A DNA stretch of 64,000 bases, from assembly GCA_029379385.1 (NCBI GenBank), contig CM055607.1, forward strand, positions 496,001 through 560,000. The letters are read 5' to 3'. Shown here in pieces: positions 10,727-22,269 of this stretch (the first letter of the stretch is position 1; each line of letters begins with the position of its first letter). Source of the DNA: Quillaja saponaria (lineage: Eukaryota > Streptophyta > Magnoliopsida > Fabales > Quillajaceae). The notes beneath the pieces were generated by a model. That model did no database searches. It was not told where the DNA came from and saw nothing but the letters and a program-made list of their open reading frames with translations. A program made the translations under genes and the position numbers.

Positions 10727-13682
10727 CTAATGGCCAGCCGAACCGAGTGGAAGAGGAGATAGTTCCATGTAGTCAAAATCATCAGTTATCCCAACCTGTT
10801 AAATAAAAAAATAAGAGGAAAAGAGAGACTAGCCTAAATAAAATGCATGACTGAGATGTCCATGTTTCCAGCAAAAATGCTATCAAGAAAGTCACCATAA
10901 ACCTAAGTTATATGTATTTAGGTTTATGGTATAGTAAAAATCAGTAAAGTAACACCAATGACCAAAACAGAAAGGTCTTTCTCTTCTAAATTATTTTGTT
11001 GTTTTGTTCTGATGCCTACAAACTCATAAAGGATGGATTCATCCAGCACGACTGCTTTATTTTTAAGTAGGCATTTAAATTGTGATTGGAGGAATTAATG
11101 CACAATCCCTAGAAATACTTCGTAGATTTCTACTCCCAAAAGCTGATTAAATGGATTAACATTTTGATTCTTCAACCTCAATCTGCTTCGTTGGGTTGAA
11201 CCCCAGGCAGTGTCTTCCTTTTTTAAGAGTTGCATGTAGTCTACCATAATATCATCTCAAGGATTTAAGGCTGGCACTGCACAATAAGAAATCAAATAAC
11301 TAACCTCCTTGTACATGTTTTCAAGCTGTTCTTTGGCCTCAGGAAAGTTGTTAGAACACCACTGCCTCAAAATGAAAATGTTATCTGCAGAGCTTTTGCC
11401 CACAGTGATTAAGGAGCAAAGAAGTGACCTTACAGTAAACCAACAGTAATAAGACATGTCTCTGAAGAAAGAAAAGATGGAAAACAAAAGACGGGAAAGG
11501 AAAAACCTGTCCATCTGTTGGTGCTGCATGGGCAACTTCAATTGCTTCCTCTGCCAACATCCAGATTTGATTATCAGTATCCAGAACAATACAAGTTATC
11601 ACACATCAAGCAGATAAACTATTAAATTCGTTAAAATGTTCAACGGTCATAGATTCAAACAAGCCATTTATTTCTTAACTCATTGCTTCGAACGCAGCTG
11701 GATCATTATCTACATATTGTCCCATCTCATCCTGAAAATATTTATTGACTGGTGGTCACTGGTCACTGGTCACAGACTTGACATAATTTCAACATACTTG
11801 ATGTATAATGATGGAGCCAACTGTAAACAAACCTTCAGCATGTTATACTTCTGCTCAATGGCTTTTAGTTCAGTTAAGGCCTCCTCTCGTTCATCCTGGT
11901 AGAAGCACACGAATTAGATCTACAATGACCAGATATTTAAACCAACAGTAGTAGCACCTAGTTAACAACCTCGAATATAATAAACTTACAGTTTCCTCTC
12001 ATCCCTTCTTTAATGTCTCACATTGGTCAACAAGTTCAGAAAACCGCTTCTTACTGCTTTGCAGATCAGTATCAAGTTTGCTGTACACATTCCGAAGCTG
12101 TACACCGATTGCTTTAGTAAGATTACATTACCTACATTACATAGAATTGTCACCAATAAATTGGTAAGATTCTGATACAGAAGTGGTTCGAACTACACCT
12201 GATTTCCCGCACAGCTAGGAAGACTCCAAAAGTACACCTGGCATTAAAAATACTTAGTAAAAGAAACTAGAACCATCTCGATATGAAAATAAAAAATTTG
12301 ATACTCTTCCTGCAGTAAAACAAGTCTATTATGTAATTATAAAGTTAACCAAAAAACAACTGTAATCATGGTTCCAATGCTCAACTGGGGATGTCCACTT
12401 ACCGAGGTTCGTATCTTGTCTTTTGAAACAAGGTCATCATCCACTAAACTTTCAACAACATCTTTCACAGATTGAGTAATCACACCTTTCCTGGGCCCCA
12501 ACTTCTCAAGTTCCTTAAGCTGAAATCATAAATCAAGTAATTTTATCATAAGAAAGAGATGCAAAAACAACAAAAAGAAATGAAGGAATTGGCGAAGATA
12601 AATAGCTATATACAACTTGACAACATAACAAAAGAAGGGGGAAGCACAAAAGCAGGAGAAGAATGGCTGAATCAATAACAATAATAGAAAATAAATTATT
12701 TATGAGTCCTACGTCATGACAAATGAAATGACAGAAGATAAATAGCTAAAAAAGGAAAGGAACTTTGCATATTGAACAGAATTTGTTTCAAAAATTGGTG
12801 CTCTTTTCTTCCACTGCATGAAACTAAACTAATCTATAATAGTAAGATACTGTTAAATATACTTACAAGGAAGAAATCTTGAGACTCATAAAAGATTTGA
12901 AGCATCTTCTCACGTTTGTCTTCCAACGAAAGTCCTCTTTTCTCAGACTGACTCACAAACGAAGAAGTGATATACATTATTCCATTTAAAAGGACCAAAA
13001 TCGAAAAACGAATAACAAGATATTCATAGAATAAGAGGAACTCGTCCAAAACAATAGGGAAATGGAAAACAGACATTTTCGCAAACATAAATAGAGCTTT
13101 CTGAAACTAGTGTCAGCAAGTTCTTTAATATATAGCATAGTTGCATGAAACATTTCTCTACAATTACGTACTACTTCCAGTATCCCGATATATCGTGATT
13201 GGACAGTTAACATTTCAAATAAAGCAAATTGAGAACCACTAACTACTTGTTAGAAAGAATTCTCAATTCTAATACAATATTTGGAATTAGTGGTTAACCC
13301 AGCTACATTTTCATATTCCTTTATCATAGTTTTTTCTGATATTCCATTCATGTTTTCAGTTTTCTAGTCAAACATTTTTCTCGGAAACACAGATTTACAG
13401 ACATTTCGATCCTAGGGTTCATGAGTGAAATTTGACGACATCATCGTGTAATTGCATCATCTTTACAATACATCATGTAACTGAATCAGATTCAACAAAT
13501 TGTATGAATTACAAGCTACCGCGAAAAATTGACTAAAATCATAGTCAAAGGAAAACCAGCTATTTTACAAAATTACTACACAATGAGAAAACAATTTACG
13601 AGTTAAGATAATTAAAGCTAATGGATCTACAAACGAAGAATGGGAAATCAATTTCGGGTTAAGAGAGACAGCAAATTACCAT
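10727..13682 (-). pseudogene. MND1: MND1, meiotic recombination protein, with two disabling lesions
   Basis: MND1 pairs with HOP2 and stimulates DMC1/RAD51 strand exchange in meiosis. Ten exons can be laid out on the minus strand: 13680-13682 (ATG alone), 12867-12947, 12403-12519, 12199-12237, 11990-12097, 11833-11895, 11680-11731, 11507-11550, 11305-11384 and 10727-10795. The protein begins MSEKRGLSLEDKREKMLQIF, has the winged-helix part with FFLLKELEKLGPRKGVITQS and SVYFWSLPSCAGNQL, then a coiled coil, and ends NNFPEAKEQLENMYKEV plus ITDDFDYMEL. Two defects break it. An in-frame TGA (11999-12001) stands after ELVDQCETLKKG where the family has Arg. Exon 8 is one base short, so NRWTDN can be read only in a different frame from AIEVAHAA. 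All splice sites are otherwise normal. Either this is a recently dead copy or the assembly carries errors here. Confidence 0.8.
10894..10930. repeat. 13-bp perfect inverted repeat (hairpin) in MND1 last intron
   Basis: ACCATAAACCTAA (10894-10906) and its exact reverse complement TTAGGTTTATGGT (10918-10930) flank an 11-base loop. It lies inside the last MND1 intron. It could be the remnant of a small foldback element; nothing in the sequence assigns it a function. Confidence 0.8.
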
Positions 13683-13719
13683 TTTCGACAACTGTTTGGC
13701 TGAAGAAAATGCAGGCTAC

Positions 13720-13788
13720 TTTGGCGGCAAAGGAAAAGCCTCTCGAAGAAGAATCCGGAATTATGAGCTGTTCTACTTTGGCGGGAAA
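13720..13788. promoter_or_regulatory. two E2F-type sites at the MND1 5' end
   Basis: TTTGGCGG at 13720-13727 and TTTGGCGGGAAA at 13777-13788 both fit the E2F consensus TTTSSCGS, and the second is a perfect extended site. They lie 38-106 bp upstream of the MND1 ATG on the minus strand. E2F control is well known for plant S-phase and recombination genes, so this is a plausible cell-cycle promoter that has survived although the coding region is broken. Confidence 0.7.
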
Positions 13789-15900
13789 GTGTTTAATTGC
13801 TAACCCTATCTCCTCAATTTACCAAAATATCCTCTCCATTTTCATTTTTTGAATTAATTTCATTGGAGGCTTTCATAGTTAGAGGTGAGTTCAAATGGAG
13901 CTCAGTTTCTTTTCAATTTTGAGCTTTATTTTTAGTTTTAATTAAAATGAGAAGAATTCAATCTTTTAAATATTGATTCGGAAACACACAAACTCTACTT
14001 TTTTAATATTATTTAGCATACCATTTTCTAGTGTTAAGTGTACTCTTAATGTATCAAAAACTAATTTTTTTTATTTATATAAAATTAATAATAAATATAT
14101 TTATTTATTAAAGATAACATAAATTATAACTTGACTATCTAGATATTTGATTTTAAGCAATTCAATTAATAATTTTATAATTTGTTCTAAAATTAAATTT
14201 AAGCTCACAAATTCTTAACGAGTTAAGTCTAGCAAACCCGAGCCCATTGAGTTGTACCACCCCAATTCACAATTGTCACTTTTTGAGATTAATTCTCTAA
14301 TGACATTTCATTTTCACTTCCTTTACTTTATCGTCGTTGGATTTACATTTTTTTCTCAATTTTTATTATCAACAATTATTTCAAACAACAATTTTAATAA
14401 AATTAGGATTAAAATTAAGATTAAGATTAAATTTAAGCTTATATTTAGACTTAAACTTAAGGTTAAAATTAATACTAAATTTAAGCTTAGACTTGAGCGT
14501 TCACCTGCTATAATCATTCTTTCTATTCGAATTTGACACAGCAGAGTAAAACCTAACTTTTCATAATATTATCTTATACTAAAATTCTACTAGAAACCAA
14601 AAAAAATCTGCTAACCATCACACCAAAGGAGAAGAAAGTGGTTTCAATTATAAATACCATCTGATCTGAATTGGTCAATTAGTCAATTCTGTCATCATCT
14701 TATCTTTGAAATACAAAAACCTTGTTGAGCTTAATTTGTCTCTCGTTAACTTGGCTTTAAGTCAATAGAAATACGATTTTAAAGGCAAAGCCTGTTGGCA
14801 GAGAACCTAACAGTTCCCCAACTTATGGGGATCGATGCCCAAAAAGGTGTTTGTATCATTAGGAAAGTAATTAACTCATGTTTGTGTACGACTTTGATTG
14901 ATAGCGACTTCCCACCACTTTAACTTTGTTGGTTTAGTTGACGCTAATCCTTCATTCACAAAATAAAAATAAAAATAAAAAAAATCCTTCATTCACAAGT
15001 GCATAAATGAATCTACTACTTCAGTCCAAATTGTTATAACTTCAATCAATCTTTGAAAAGAAAAATATGTGAATTACAGCGTCATTGAGATTGTCTCTGT
15101 ACTGAATACAATATCGAATTATATAAGGGATTTTAAAAATGCTATTAAAAAAATGTAAAAATTGGCATGGGCTTAGTGCAAGTTCTTAGATCCAATGTAT
15201 ACTTGATCTCCCATTAGTTAACAGTAATAATCTTATTTTTGAATTTATTCTTTTCATGGCTACTAAAGTCCAAGTGCTCACGTTAAACCCTTTGATCTTA
15301 TCTTTGGAAAAAACTAACAAAAAGGATAAGAGAGAGGGGAAAAAGGAGAAAGGACCAAGATAGTGACACAGACACTTCAAGATCTCGAGAGCAACTAGTA
15401 ATCACAAAGGGTCCCTGCATTCAAATCAAGTCGGCAATGTATATGAGGGAAGAGTGTGGAATGTCCACGAAGTAAAAACAAAATGAGTCACACATACAGA
15501 AATTGAAATTGAGTTAAAAAGTGAGAAGAATGAATCTCGATTTTAGGTAACAAAAATACGTATATCATCTATGATCAGACTCACACAGAAGGTCATGATT
15601 TTCTAAACCATTTCCAGTTTATTTTTCAGAGATTCAGAACGGGTCAATTTCACATTTCCTTTCCACCAATTTCTCGTGGACAAGAAAACTATAAAAACTT
15701 ACAATATCCACAGGCAAAGCTTCCTACTGTTCACATAGAAAAAGCTGAGGATGCATCCAAAATAAGAACATCTTATAAACAAGATCCACCAAATCTGATT
15801 CTAATTTTTCTCCATCTCACAGGTGAAATTAAGAAGAATACATCAGAATCAATTCCAATAAACATAATCCTTACATTAATAGAATAGTACTTGAAACAAG
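13789..15900. other. intergenic MND1 to TZF gene
   Basis: No gene was recognised. At about 14395-14500 there is a degenerate hexamer-periodic stretch (ATTAAG/ATTAAA variants) that creates an artefactual Ile-Lys repeat frame. A tail-only insertion footprint lies at 14946-14998. The rest is AT-rich. The last part, to 16319, is probably TZF 3' UTR. Confidence 0.55.
14946..14998 (+). mobile_element. tail-only retroposition footprint with 16-bp TSD
   Basis: AATCCTTCATTCACAA at 14946-14961 is repeated exactly at 14983-14998. Only 21 bases of AATAA/AAATA-type A-rich tail separate them. Of the five footprints it has the longest perfect flanking repeat. Confidence 0.6.
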
Positions 15901-16319
15901 GTTGAAGCTTGTAGACTACTTGCTATGCAATTTGTACATCAATGAGATTAGTAAGTGAAACGAACACTAAGAAATAAACACACGTAAATGATCCATTATC
16001 TGGGGAATTTTCTTCTTCCCAAATCCCAAAAACAATAAGGTCTTCCTAATTCTGTTCAAGAAATTTTTCCCCAAAAAAGAGATTCCACTCTTCACCCCAC
16101 AGCCCATATACCTTCTAATAAAGTACTTACAGAGAATCTTCTTCAGCTTGCTGCTTCCATAATAAATTCTAACTTTTCCTCTCCCCAACCCTTCACATTC
16201 TATTCACAAATAGGGAGGGAAATCAAAATAGACCACCAAAAGAACCCAAAATAGAATCAGAAATCACAAGGAATAAATTCGATAATCATTCAGACCCAGA
16301 TGAGACACTTGACTCAATT

Positions 16320-17486
16320 TCACTTCACAAGTTCAGAGACCCAACCAACATCCGGCGCACTTCCGGGCGGACCAGGGTCGGATCGATCTAGAGAGTTATC
16401 TTTACTCAGTTTCTCAAACATCTTAGCTCGGATGTCTCTACCAGACTCGACCCTCTCCATTGCGGGCTCCTCCTCACAACTCTGGTCGCAGATATCAAAA
16501 TAGCTCGCACCAGAACGGCTTGGAGCCTGGGTTGGGGTTGTAGGCAGGCTACAGAATCCGGGACGAAGCATGGATCCTCGTGGAGAACCAAAAACAGGAG
16601 AACCCACTTGAACATTGTAGGAAGAGGGTAAAGATTTAACCTTACCAAGCTGCAGATTGCGCAGAGAAGCCACCATTTCATTTATTGAATTCGAGCCTAG
16701 AGAACGACTGAGACACTTGGACATAGGAGACATAGGCGGAGACTCCATAGAAGGAGTTGCAGGAGGGGAAGTCGACGCCGGAGAAGGCATAAAAGGCAGA
16801 GTTTTGGCGCAGGAAGCCTCAAGGGCTTGCCTGAGAGGTGAGCCATCATAGGAATCTGCCGAGTTAGCACTCCTCGGACTCTGCTGAGGTAAAACCCTGA
16901 GTTGCTCCGGAGTGTGGGCGAAGAAACACACCCTTCTTCTGCAACTCATCCCATCCTTGCACGGCTGCGTACGATAGCGCGCCGGATGAAGCCAACACTC
17001 AAACACACCATGAGCATACTCACAAGAATCCCCCTTTTTACAATTACCTTTTCGAAAATCTGGACATGCAGTACCAGAATAGTGATACTTCCTCGGGTCC
17101 CTCCTGCGAGCCTTCTCACCCGGATGAGCGTACGGGCACTCAGTCCAGTCATGGGACCTCCCACGAGCACATCGCCTCACCTTGAACTCAAACATCCGGA
17201 AATGGTCACAAGAGTAGGCATCCAGAGGAGCATCGGAATCCCGACCCGAAATATCCGAGTCAGAGTCAATATCCACATCGTTGGACGGCAGGTAACTGTG
17301 GAGAGACGTTAACACTTCTTGTAAGTAATAGGGAGAGTAATCGCCACCGTTGTCATTGCTGTCGGAGTTAACAGAGACGCCGCTTAAAGGGTAAGGAGAA
17401 AACATCTCAGCCGTTGGATCATCAAAAACCGGCCAAGGAGGGACGTGTACCGTGGGATTTGAGCGATGTGGTTCACCGAGCATCAT
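16320..17486 (-). CDS. RR-type tandem CCCH zinc finger protein (TZF2/TZF3-like)
   Basis: This intronless gene of 388 residues starts [20 protein letters not shown], the conserved N-terminus of AtTZF2/TZF3 (C3H20/C3H49). Residues about 91-122 form the Arg-rich RR region ([30 protein letters not shown]). The first finger uses C141, C149, C155 and H159 (CX7CX5CX3H). After exactly 16 residues the second uses C176, C182, C187 and H191 (CX5CX4CX3H), the plant-specific spacing. A Ser/Pro-rich tail follows, with VASLRNLQL (possibly a nuclear export signal), [20 protein letters not shown] and the C-terminus [10 protein letters not shown]. Family members bind and destabilise AU-rich mRNAs, shuttle to processing bodies, and respond to ABA and stress. 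The start is fixed by family alignment and the absence of introns. Confidence 0.95.
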   Translation of the reverse strand: MMLGEPHRSNPTVHVPPWPVFDDPTAEMFSPYPLSGVSVNSDSNDNGGDYSPYYLQEVLTSLHSYLPSNDVDIDSDSDISGRDSDAPLDAYSCDHFRMFEFKVRRCARGRSHDWTECPYAHPGEKARRRDPRKYHYSGTACPDFRKGNCKKGDSCEYAHGVFECWLHPARYRTQPCKDGMSCRRRVCFFAHTPEQLRVLPQQSPRSANSADSYDGSPLRQALEASCAKTLPFMPSPASTSPPATPSMESPPMSPMSKCLSRSLGSNSINEMVASLRNLQLGKVKSLPSSYNVQVGSPVFGSPRGSMLRPGFCSLPTTPTQAPSRSGASYFDICDQSCEEEPAMERVESGRDIRAKMFEKLSKDNSLDRSDPGPPGSAPDVGWVSELVK

Positions 17487-17555
17487 CTTTGATCTCTACA
17501 AATGAAATATGGCAGTCTTGAGCTTCTTTACATAAACACCGGTATTGTTTCCCCG

Positions 17556-17718
17556 TTTATAAACTGCTAAAAGGAGTGTGGTTAAACCGGGGTTAGGTTA
17601 GCCTCAACTATGGTTACGTTAAAATCAATTCCACTGCGGTTAAAGTCTTGGGTAATGTCTGCGTTACACTACCCTTTGAGTGAATAAAAAAAACAGCGAT
17701 TTAATAGTTCGCCACGTG
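17556..17718 (-). promoter_or_regulatory. TZF promoter: TATA box and G-box/ABRE
   Basis: TTTATAAA (17556-17563), readable on either strand, lies 70 bp upstream of the TZF start. GCCACGTGTAC, with core CACGTG at 17713-17718, is an ABRE-like G-box about 230 bp upstream. ABA-responsive bZIP control would suit this stress-related family, but this is inferred. Confidence 0.5.
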
Positions 17719-17869
17719 TACAATGTGGAGAGAAGGTGGCCGCTTATGCAGAGTTTATTCGATGGTGATATATTATTATGACCATCTCTGTCGCTTGATC
17801 ACAGCTTTGGACTTTTATTCCAGTGTAACACCTAGTCTTCCGTAGGCGGTGGAGCGTGTGATACGCCAA

Positions 17870-19580
17870 ACAAAGATAAACATGATTTATATTATTTTAT
17901 TTTAAAATAAATTTAATTTTTAAATTTACCTTAAAATTCACTTTAACTTTTATAAGTTAAAATCAAATACGGATTATTTTAAATTCTATAACATTATCTA
18001 TATTATTGCATTTTTAAATTTATTTATTGATTTATTTTCTAATTTATCCTAGAATTTATTTTAATTTTTATAAGTTAAAATCAATTAACACATTATCTTA
18101 AAATAGAGTCAATATGACATGACAGTTGTATTTTGTTTAGTCATTTAAAACAATTTTACAATAAATTTATTAAACACTAACTTTTACTTATTGAAAGTAA
18201 TTTTTACATTATTTTACTAAATATTATTGTTATAACATTTTAATAATAACTCTAAGAGAGTCATAAGAGTATATTATCTCTCAAAAAGTTATAACATTAT
18301 TAAACTAACCCTAACTCTTATAAGTTAAAATCAACTACTCATTATCTTAAAATCTAATTAATATGACATTACAACTATTTTTTGTTCAAATTAACCGTAA
18401 TGAAAGATGACATAGATTAATATAACCTTTTATTGTCAAATAAAATATATTATGTCAAAACATTAGTTTCAAATAAAATATTTTTTAACACTAAAATATA
18501 TACAAAATAAGCAATTAAATCTAGGACTTATTAATTTTAAAACTACTATCTCAGTACATATGTCTCAAACATATTCACATTACTTTATTTTATTTTTGTT
18601 AAACTATGAATCATTGAATTTTTAAAGAGTTTAACTTTTATAGATTATATAGATTTTAGTATAAACTATAATTTAACATTAACTTTCTTTTGTTATTGTT
18701 AATATAATAACAAAAGGGGGTAATGGTAAGTTTGAGAAGCCCATTGTCTGGCTGGGACCATAAGTTGCAAACTTTCAATTGGAATTTGTCTATGAAAATC
18801 GATGGGCTTATTCATTGATTTCTACATAAGCCAACTTTAAATTAAGATGGTGTTGAAATTGAAGTTTCTTTTAATTGGATACTCGATTGAAAGAAATCCA
18901 TGGTTTGATTAGTTTTAATAATAACTAAGAATATAAAATTGAAATAAATTAATGTTTATTGTAAGGCTTTCCAGTTTTCCTACAACTTGATGGTACAATA
19001 TAGTTTTTATATTTTATATTTTAATATAGATTGAGCCCATAATAAAAATAAAGCAGCAATTTATAATACAATAAATAAAATCATTGTTTAGAAAAGTTTC
19101 CATATAGTAAAATCGTTTCCTATAACTTTCTATCTTTACATCAATATATACATGTATCAACCAATAATTCACTTCTTTGTCATTACTCATAAGCCACTTT
19201 ACCCTCACCATTCTTATCCTTTATACTTACTGTGATCATTTTAAATTGATAAATAGAAAATAATTAAATGAGCATCACAATTCATATATAATATTTAATA
19301 GAATCTATTTCTACATAAAAATACAAATTGACTTTGGCATATATATGCATATAAAAGTATTAAAAATAACTCCAAGCAACAAAAAAAAGTATGAAAAATA
19401 AGATTGGGAGGAGAGAAATAAAAGATAAAATTGGGTTGGAAAACAAAAACCCAAGTAAAACGGTGAAACATATGGTGAGGCAAAAAATAGTACTTTTTCA
19501 CAATAAAAAAATTGAAGAATATTAGAAGTTTTATTGAAAAAGAATTTTTTTTAAAAAATAAATTAGCGGATAATGTATAA
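17870..19580. other. AT-rich intergenic DNA, no gene found
   Basis: The sequence is very AT-rich. Sentences such as CTTTTATAAGTTAAAATCAA recur at about 17947, 18067 and 18318, suggesting local duplication or an old MITE-type element. No coding region is supported. Confidence 0.5.
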
Positions 19581-20345
19581 TAAATTTATTTTAATAGGAT
19601 TCTAGTGATTAAAAAAATGCCGAATGAATGGAAAAAGAATACATTAATTCTTATTTATAAGAATAAGTTGAAAATTAAAAGTTTGAATAATTATTAGGAC
19701 ATAAAACTTATAAGTTAAAATTTTGAGAGAGACTACAGGTTCAGATAGTCAATTTTAGTTTATGTCATAAAGATTTATGATGAATGCTATTTTATTACTT
19801 AGGTGATTAATAGAGAGATATTGTGAGAAGAAAAATGATCTTCAAATGATTTTCATTGATTTTGAAACATAATGTATGATATGTAGATCTGTATGAAGGA
19901 GTAACAAATATGATATTATGGATTATAGATGATATGACTGGAGAGTTCCCAATACAATAGGACTCCATCAAGAATAATTCTTAAGCGAACTGTCTGTTTG
20001 TTTTAGTCATAGACACTTGTGAGACTAATTATATTGTATTTTCTGAATATTGGGCAGTTAAGAAACAATACCTTACATAAGATGAGAGTAGTTGATATGC
20101 AAATATTGGTAACAACGACATGACATACAAGAAAATATAGAATATGAAATGATTAAATATGTAAGAAAGTGAGAGTTGCCCTTATTGAAGAGAAAATAAA
20201 AAATAACTATTTGTAATGGTTTGAATAAATATATTGAAGAATATCATAATTAGAAAATGTGACTTAGTGTAAATTAAAAAAACTAGATGCAAAGTGAGAC
20301 AGAATTATATGAACATAAGTAGTTAAGAAGGATATTATTGATATT
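19580..20345 (+). mobile_element. decayed non-LTR (LINE-type) reverse transcriptase
   Basis: Read across several frames with many stops, this gives the order of motifs of plant LINE-type reverse transcriptases. First come KKMPNEWKKNTLILIYKNK and NNYRDIKLIS-like text (19591-19720). Next are a QFGFMPGR-like start and MNAILLLR, then DLQMIFIDFE (about 19750-19870). Then comes a LHQGS/LFVLVID-like part (about 19970-20020). After an apparent internal deletion that removes the FADD-type catalytic region there is WAVKKQ, KMRVVDMQIL and a RVALIEEKIKNN-like tail (20045-20210). It is clearly non-functional and old, given the density of stops. Confidence 0.8.
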
Positions 20346-21930
20346 AGCATCACTTACCTTATATCGATGAAAATGGAATAAAAAAAATAAAAAATAATAA
20401 TCTTATAGCATATTCTTGGACGTGCACTAACTAATAGAGCCAACCATCTTGTTGGAGCCCAAAATGCGTTAAATATGATACTTCGGCGGATAGCCAGGTA
20501 TCTGATTTGCGGCCCTTGCCGTTGAAATATATGTTCTGAATGCATAAATTATTTGGTATGTAATCAATGAAATCTGAATATGTATTATTTCCCAGAAATG
20601 GAAGTGAACCTCTCCTCCTCACCATCAGGAATCCATGCATCCGGGCATCCCATCAATTGTTCTCATTATTAACATTGCATTCTTTGCACTTAGCAGTTGT
20701 AAGTTGCTTCAAGTGGAAAAAGGTCATTTACTTGGAAAACTACTATTATAGGCAACTATTTTGTTTTATATATCTCAAATAATTAAGTATACCTAAAACC
20801 AATTTAGTGCATTAGTTAAAAAAAAATTGCAATATGTATGTATACACTAACTCATTCCACCTCCATATATATTAGACTCATTTAAACAATTAGCATTTTG
20901 AAAATAAAATTAGGTCATATGATAATTATATTTTTATTGAGACTATAGTTCAATTAAAAAAGATTATAATGAACAATATAAAGGTTGGTCTAACGAACAA
21001 AAAATTAAGAAAGTAGTAAGTAATTGATGAATTTTAATCTTATTGAATATTAAATTTTGGACTCTGCGTAAGTGTATGAAATGAGAATTATTTAAATAAA
21101 AAGTGATGATGATATAATTATCATATTTCTACATCGTAGAGTAGTGAATATTCTTCCTATCCTTTTATTTTATTTCATAAAAAATTATGATAATATATAA
21201 TAAATATCTATGATTTTCAAAAACGATATTAAAATCCTTATTACCTTGAGGTAAGCCCACCATCGGAACCCAAACTCTATTCCAAACCAATTGAATAAAA
21301 ACTATCTTGCAACGTACACACTACATAGTATAAGATTATCTATCTATGTCACTACAAAGCGTGTTTATATAATTATTTGATTTATAATATTAAATTTAAA
21401 ATAGTATTGATAGATATATGAAAAACGAATCAAATTCTAATCTTAAACTTACCTAAGAAGTTGGGCATCTCTAATCATATAAATTGAGTCAATTCTATGA
21501 ATTATCAAATTACTTATATAATTAGTAAATACACTAATCATTTAAATATTAGTTACTAAATTAAATAAACTAATTTACGAAGATTAAATTATCTTTACTT
21601 ATAGTATTTTTAAATTTTTTTTACCTTTTTATCAATTAATTTATTAGATTTAATAAATAATTTAAATGAGTATGAATTATTTATTAATTATAATTTTTAA
21701 AAAAGATGATTATATATTTAATTTAATAATTTAATATATTATTATAAAGTAAATAGTAATTTATGAGTAAAATCTCAATAAATATTTAGTTTTTGTTAGA
21801 AAAATAAATAATTATATTAAAAAAAGGAAAGAAAAAGAAAACATTTTTGTTAGTGTACTCTAATACTAAACAAATATAAATGGTTTATATTTAACTTGCT
21901 ATTTGAGCCGTATCAATTTTCTTTAGTTAT
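20346..21930. other. AT-rich intergenic DNA with one unexplained open segment
   Basis: A GC-richer patch at about 20400-20660 stands out from its surroundings. On the minus strand it has an open frame of 69 codons (20431-20640) with GSLPFLGNNTYSDFIDYIPN and RKSDTWLSAEVSYLTHFGLQ. I do not recognise it. It could be the end of a decayed gene or part of the adjacent retroelement. The rest is featureless AT-rich DNA. Confidence 0.35.
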
Positions 21931-22048
21931 TAAATTACAATACTAACTTTTTTATAAATTTAAAAAAATAAAAAGCAATATCTTTCAAAGATATTCTAAA
22001 CAAGATGCTCTTAAAATTAAGGTGGTTGGTGGTGTGGTGGTGGCCCAT

Positions 22049-22266
22049 CACGTGACAGGTCGATAGGAATTTCTTAAACGATGCCACAAATGACAGTGTA
22101 GAAGGACACATGGTTTTTTGAAATGACAGCTGACTCTTCACAATCCGACAAAACAGAGCCGGTCGTCATACGATAAATATCTTGCTCCCTCGATCACTGA
22201 GTTTATCTGTACGGACATGACCTTTACCACGTGTCCTTACTCTTCCAAGCTTTGACCGTACACGTG
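22049..22266. promoter_or_regulatory. cluster of three G-boxes without an adjacent gene
   Basis: CACGTG occurs at 22049-22054, 22228-22233 and 22261-22266, all with flanks typical of ABA-type or bHLH sites (ATCACGTGAC, ACCACGTGTC, TACACGTGGT). A W-box-like TTTGACCG lies at 22251-22258. Another ATCACGTGAC lies at 24423-24432. The nearest gene starts are TZF (4.6 kb away, pointing away) and MIOX copy 1 (4 kb downstream). This may be a distal regulatory region or the promoter of a lost gene. Confidence 0.35.
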
Positions 22267-22269
22267 GTT

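Noticed and set aside
14252..14536. A 94-codon frame with an Ile-Lys repeat.
   Set aside because: It is produced by a degenerate ATTAAG/ATTAAA repeat and has no protein-like composition.
16902..17312. A 136-codon plus-strand frame.
   Set aside because: It is the antisense shadow of the conserved TZF zinc-finger region.
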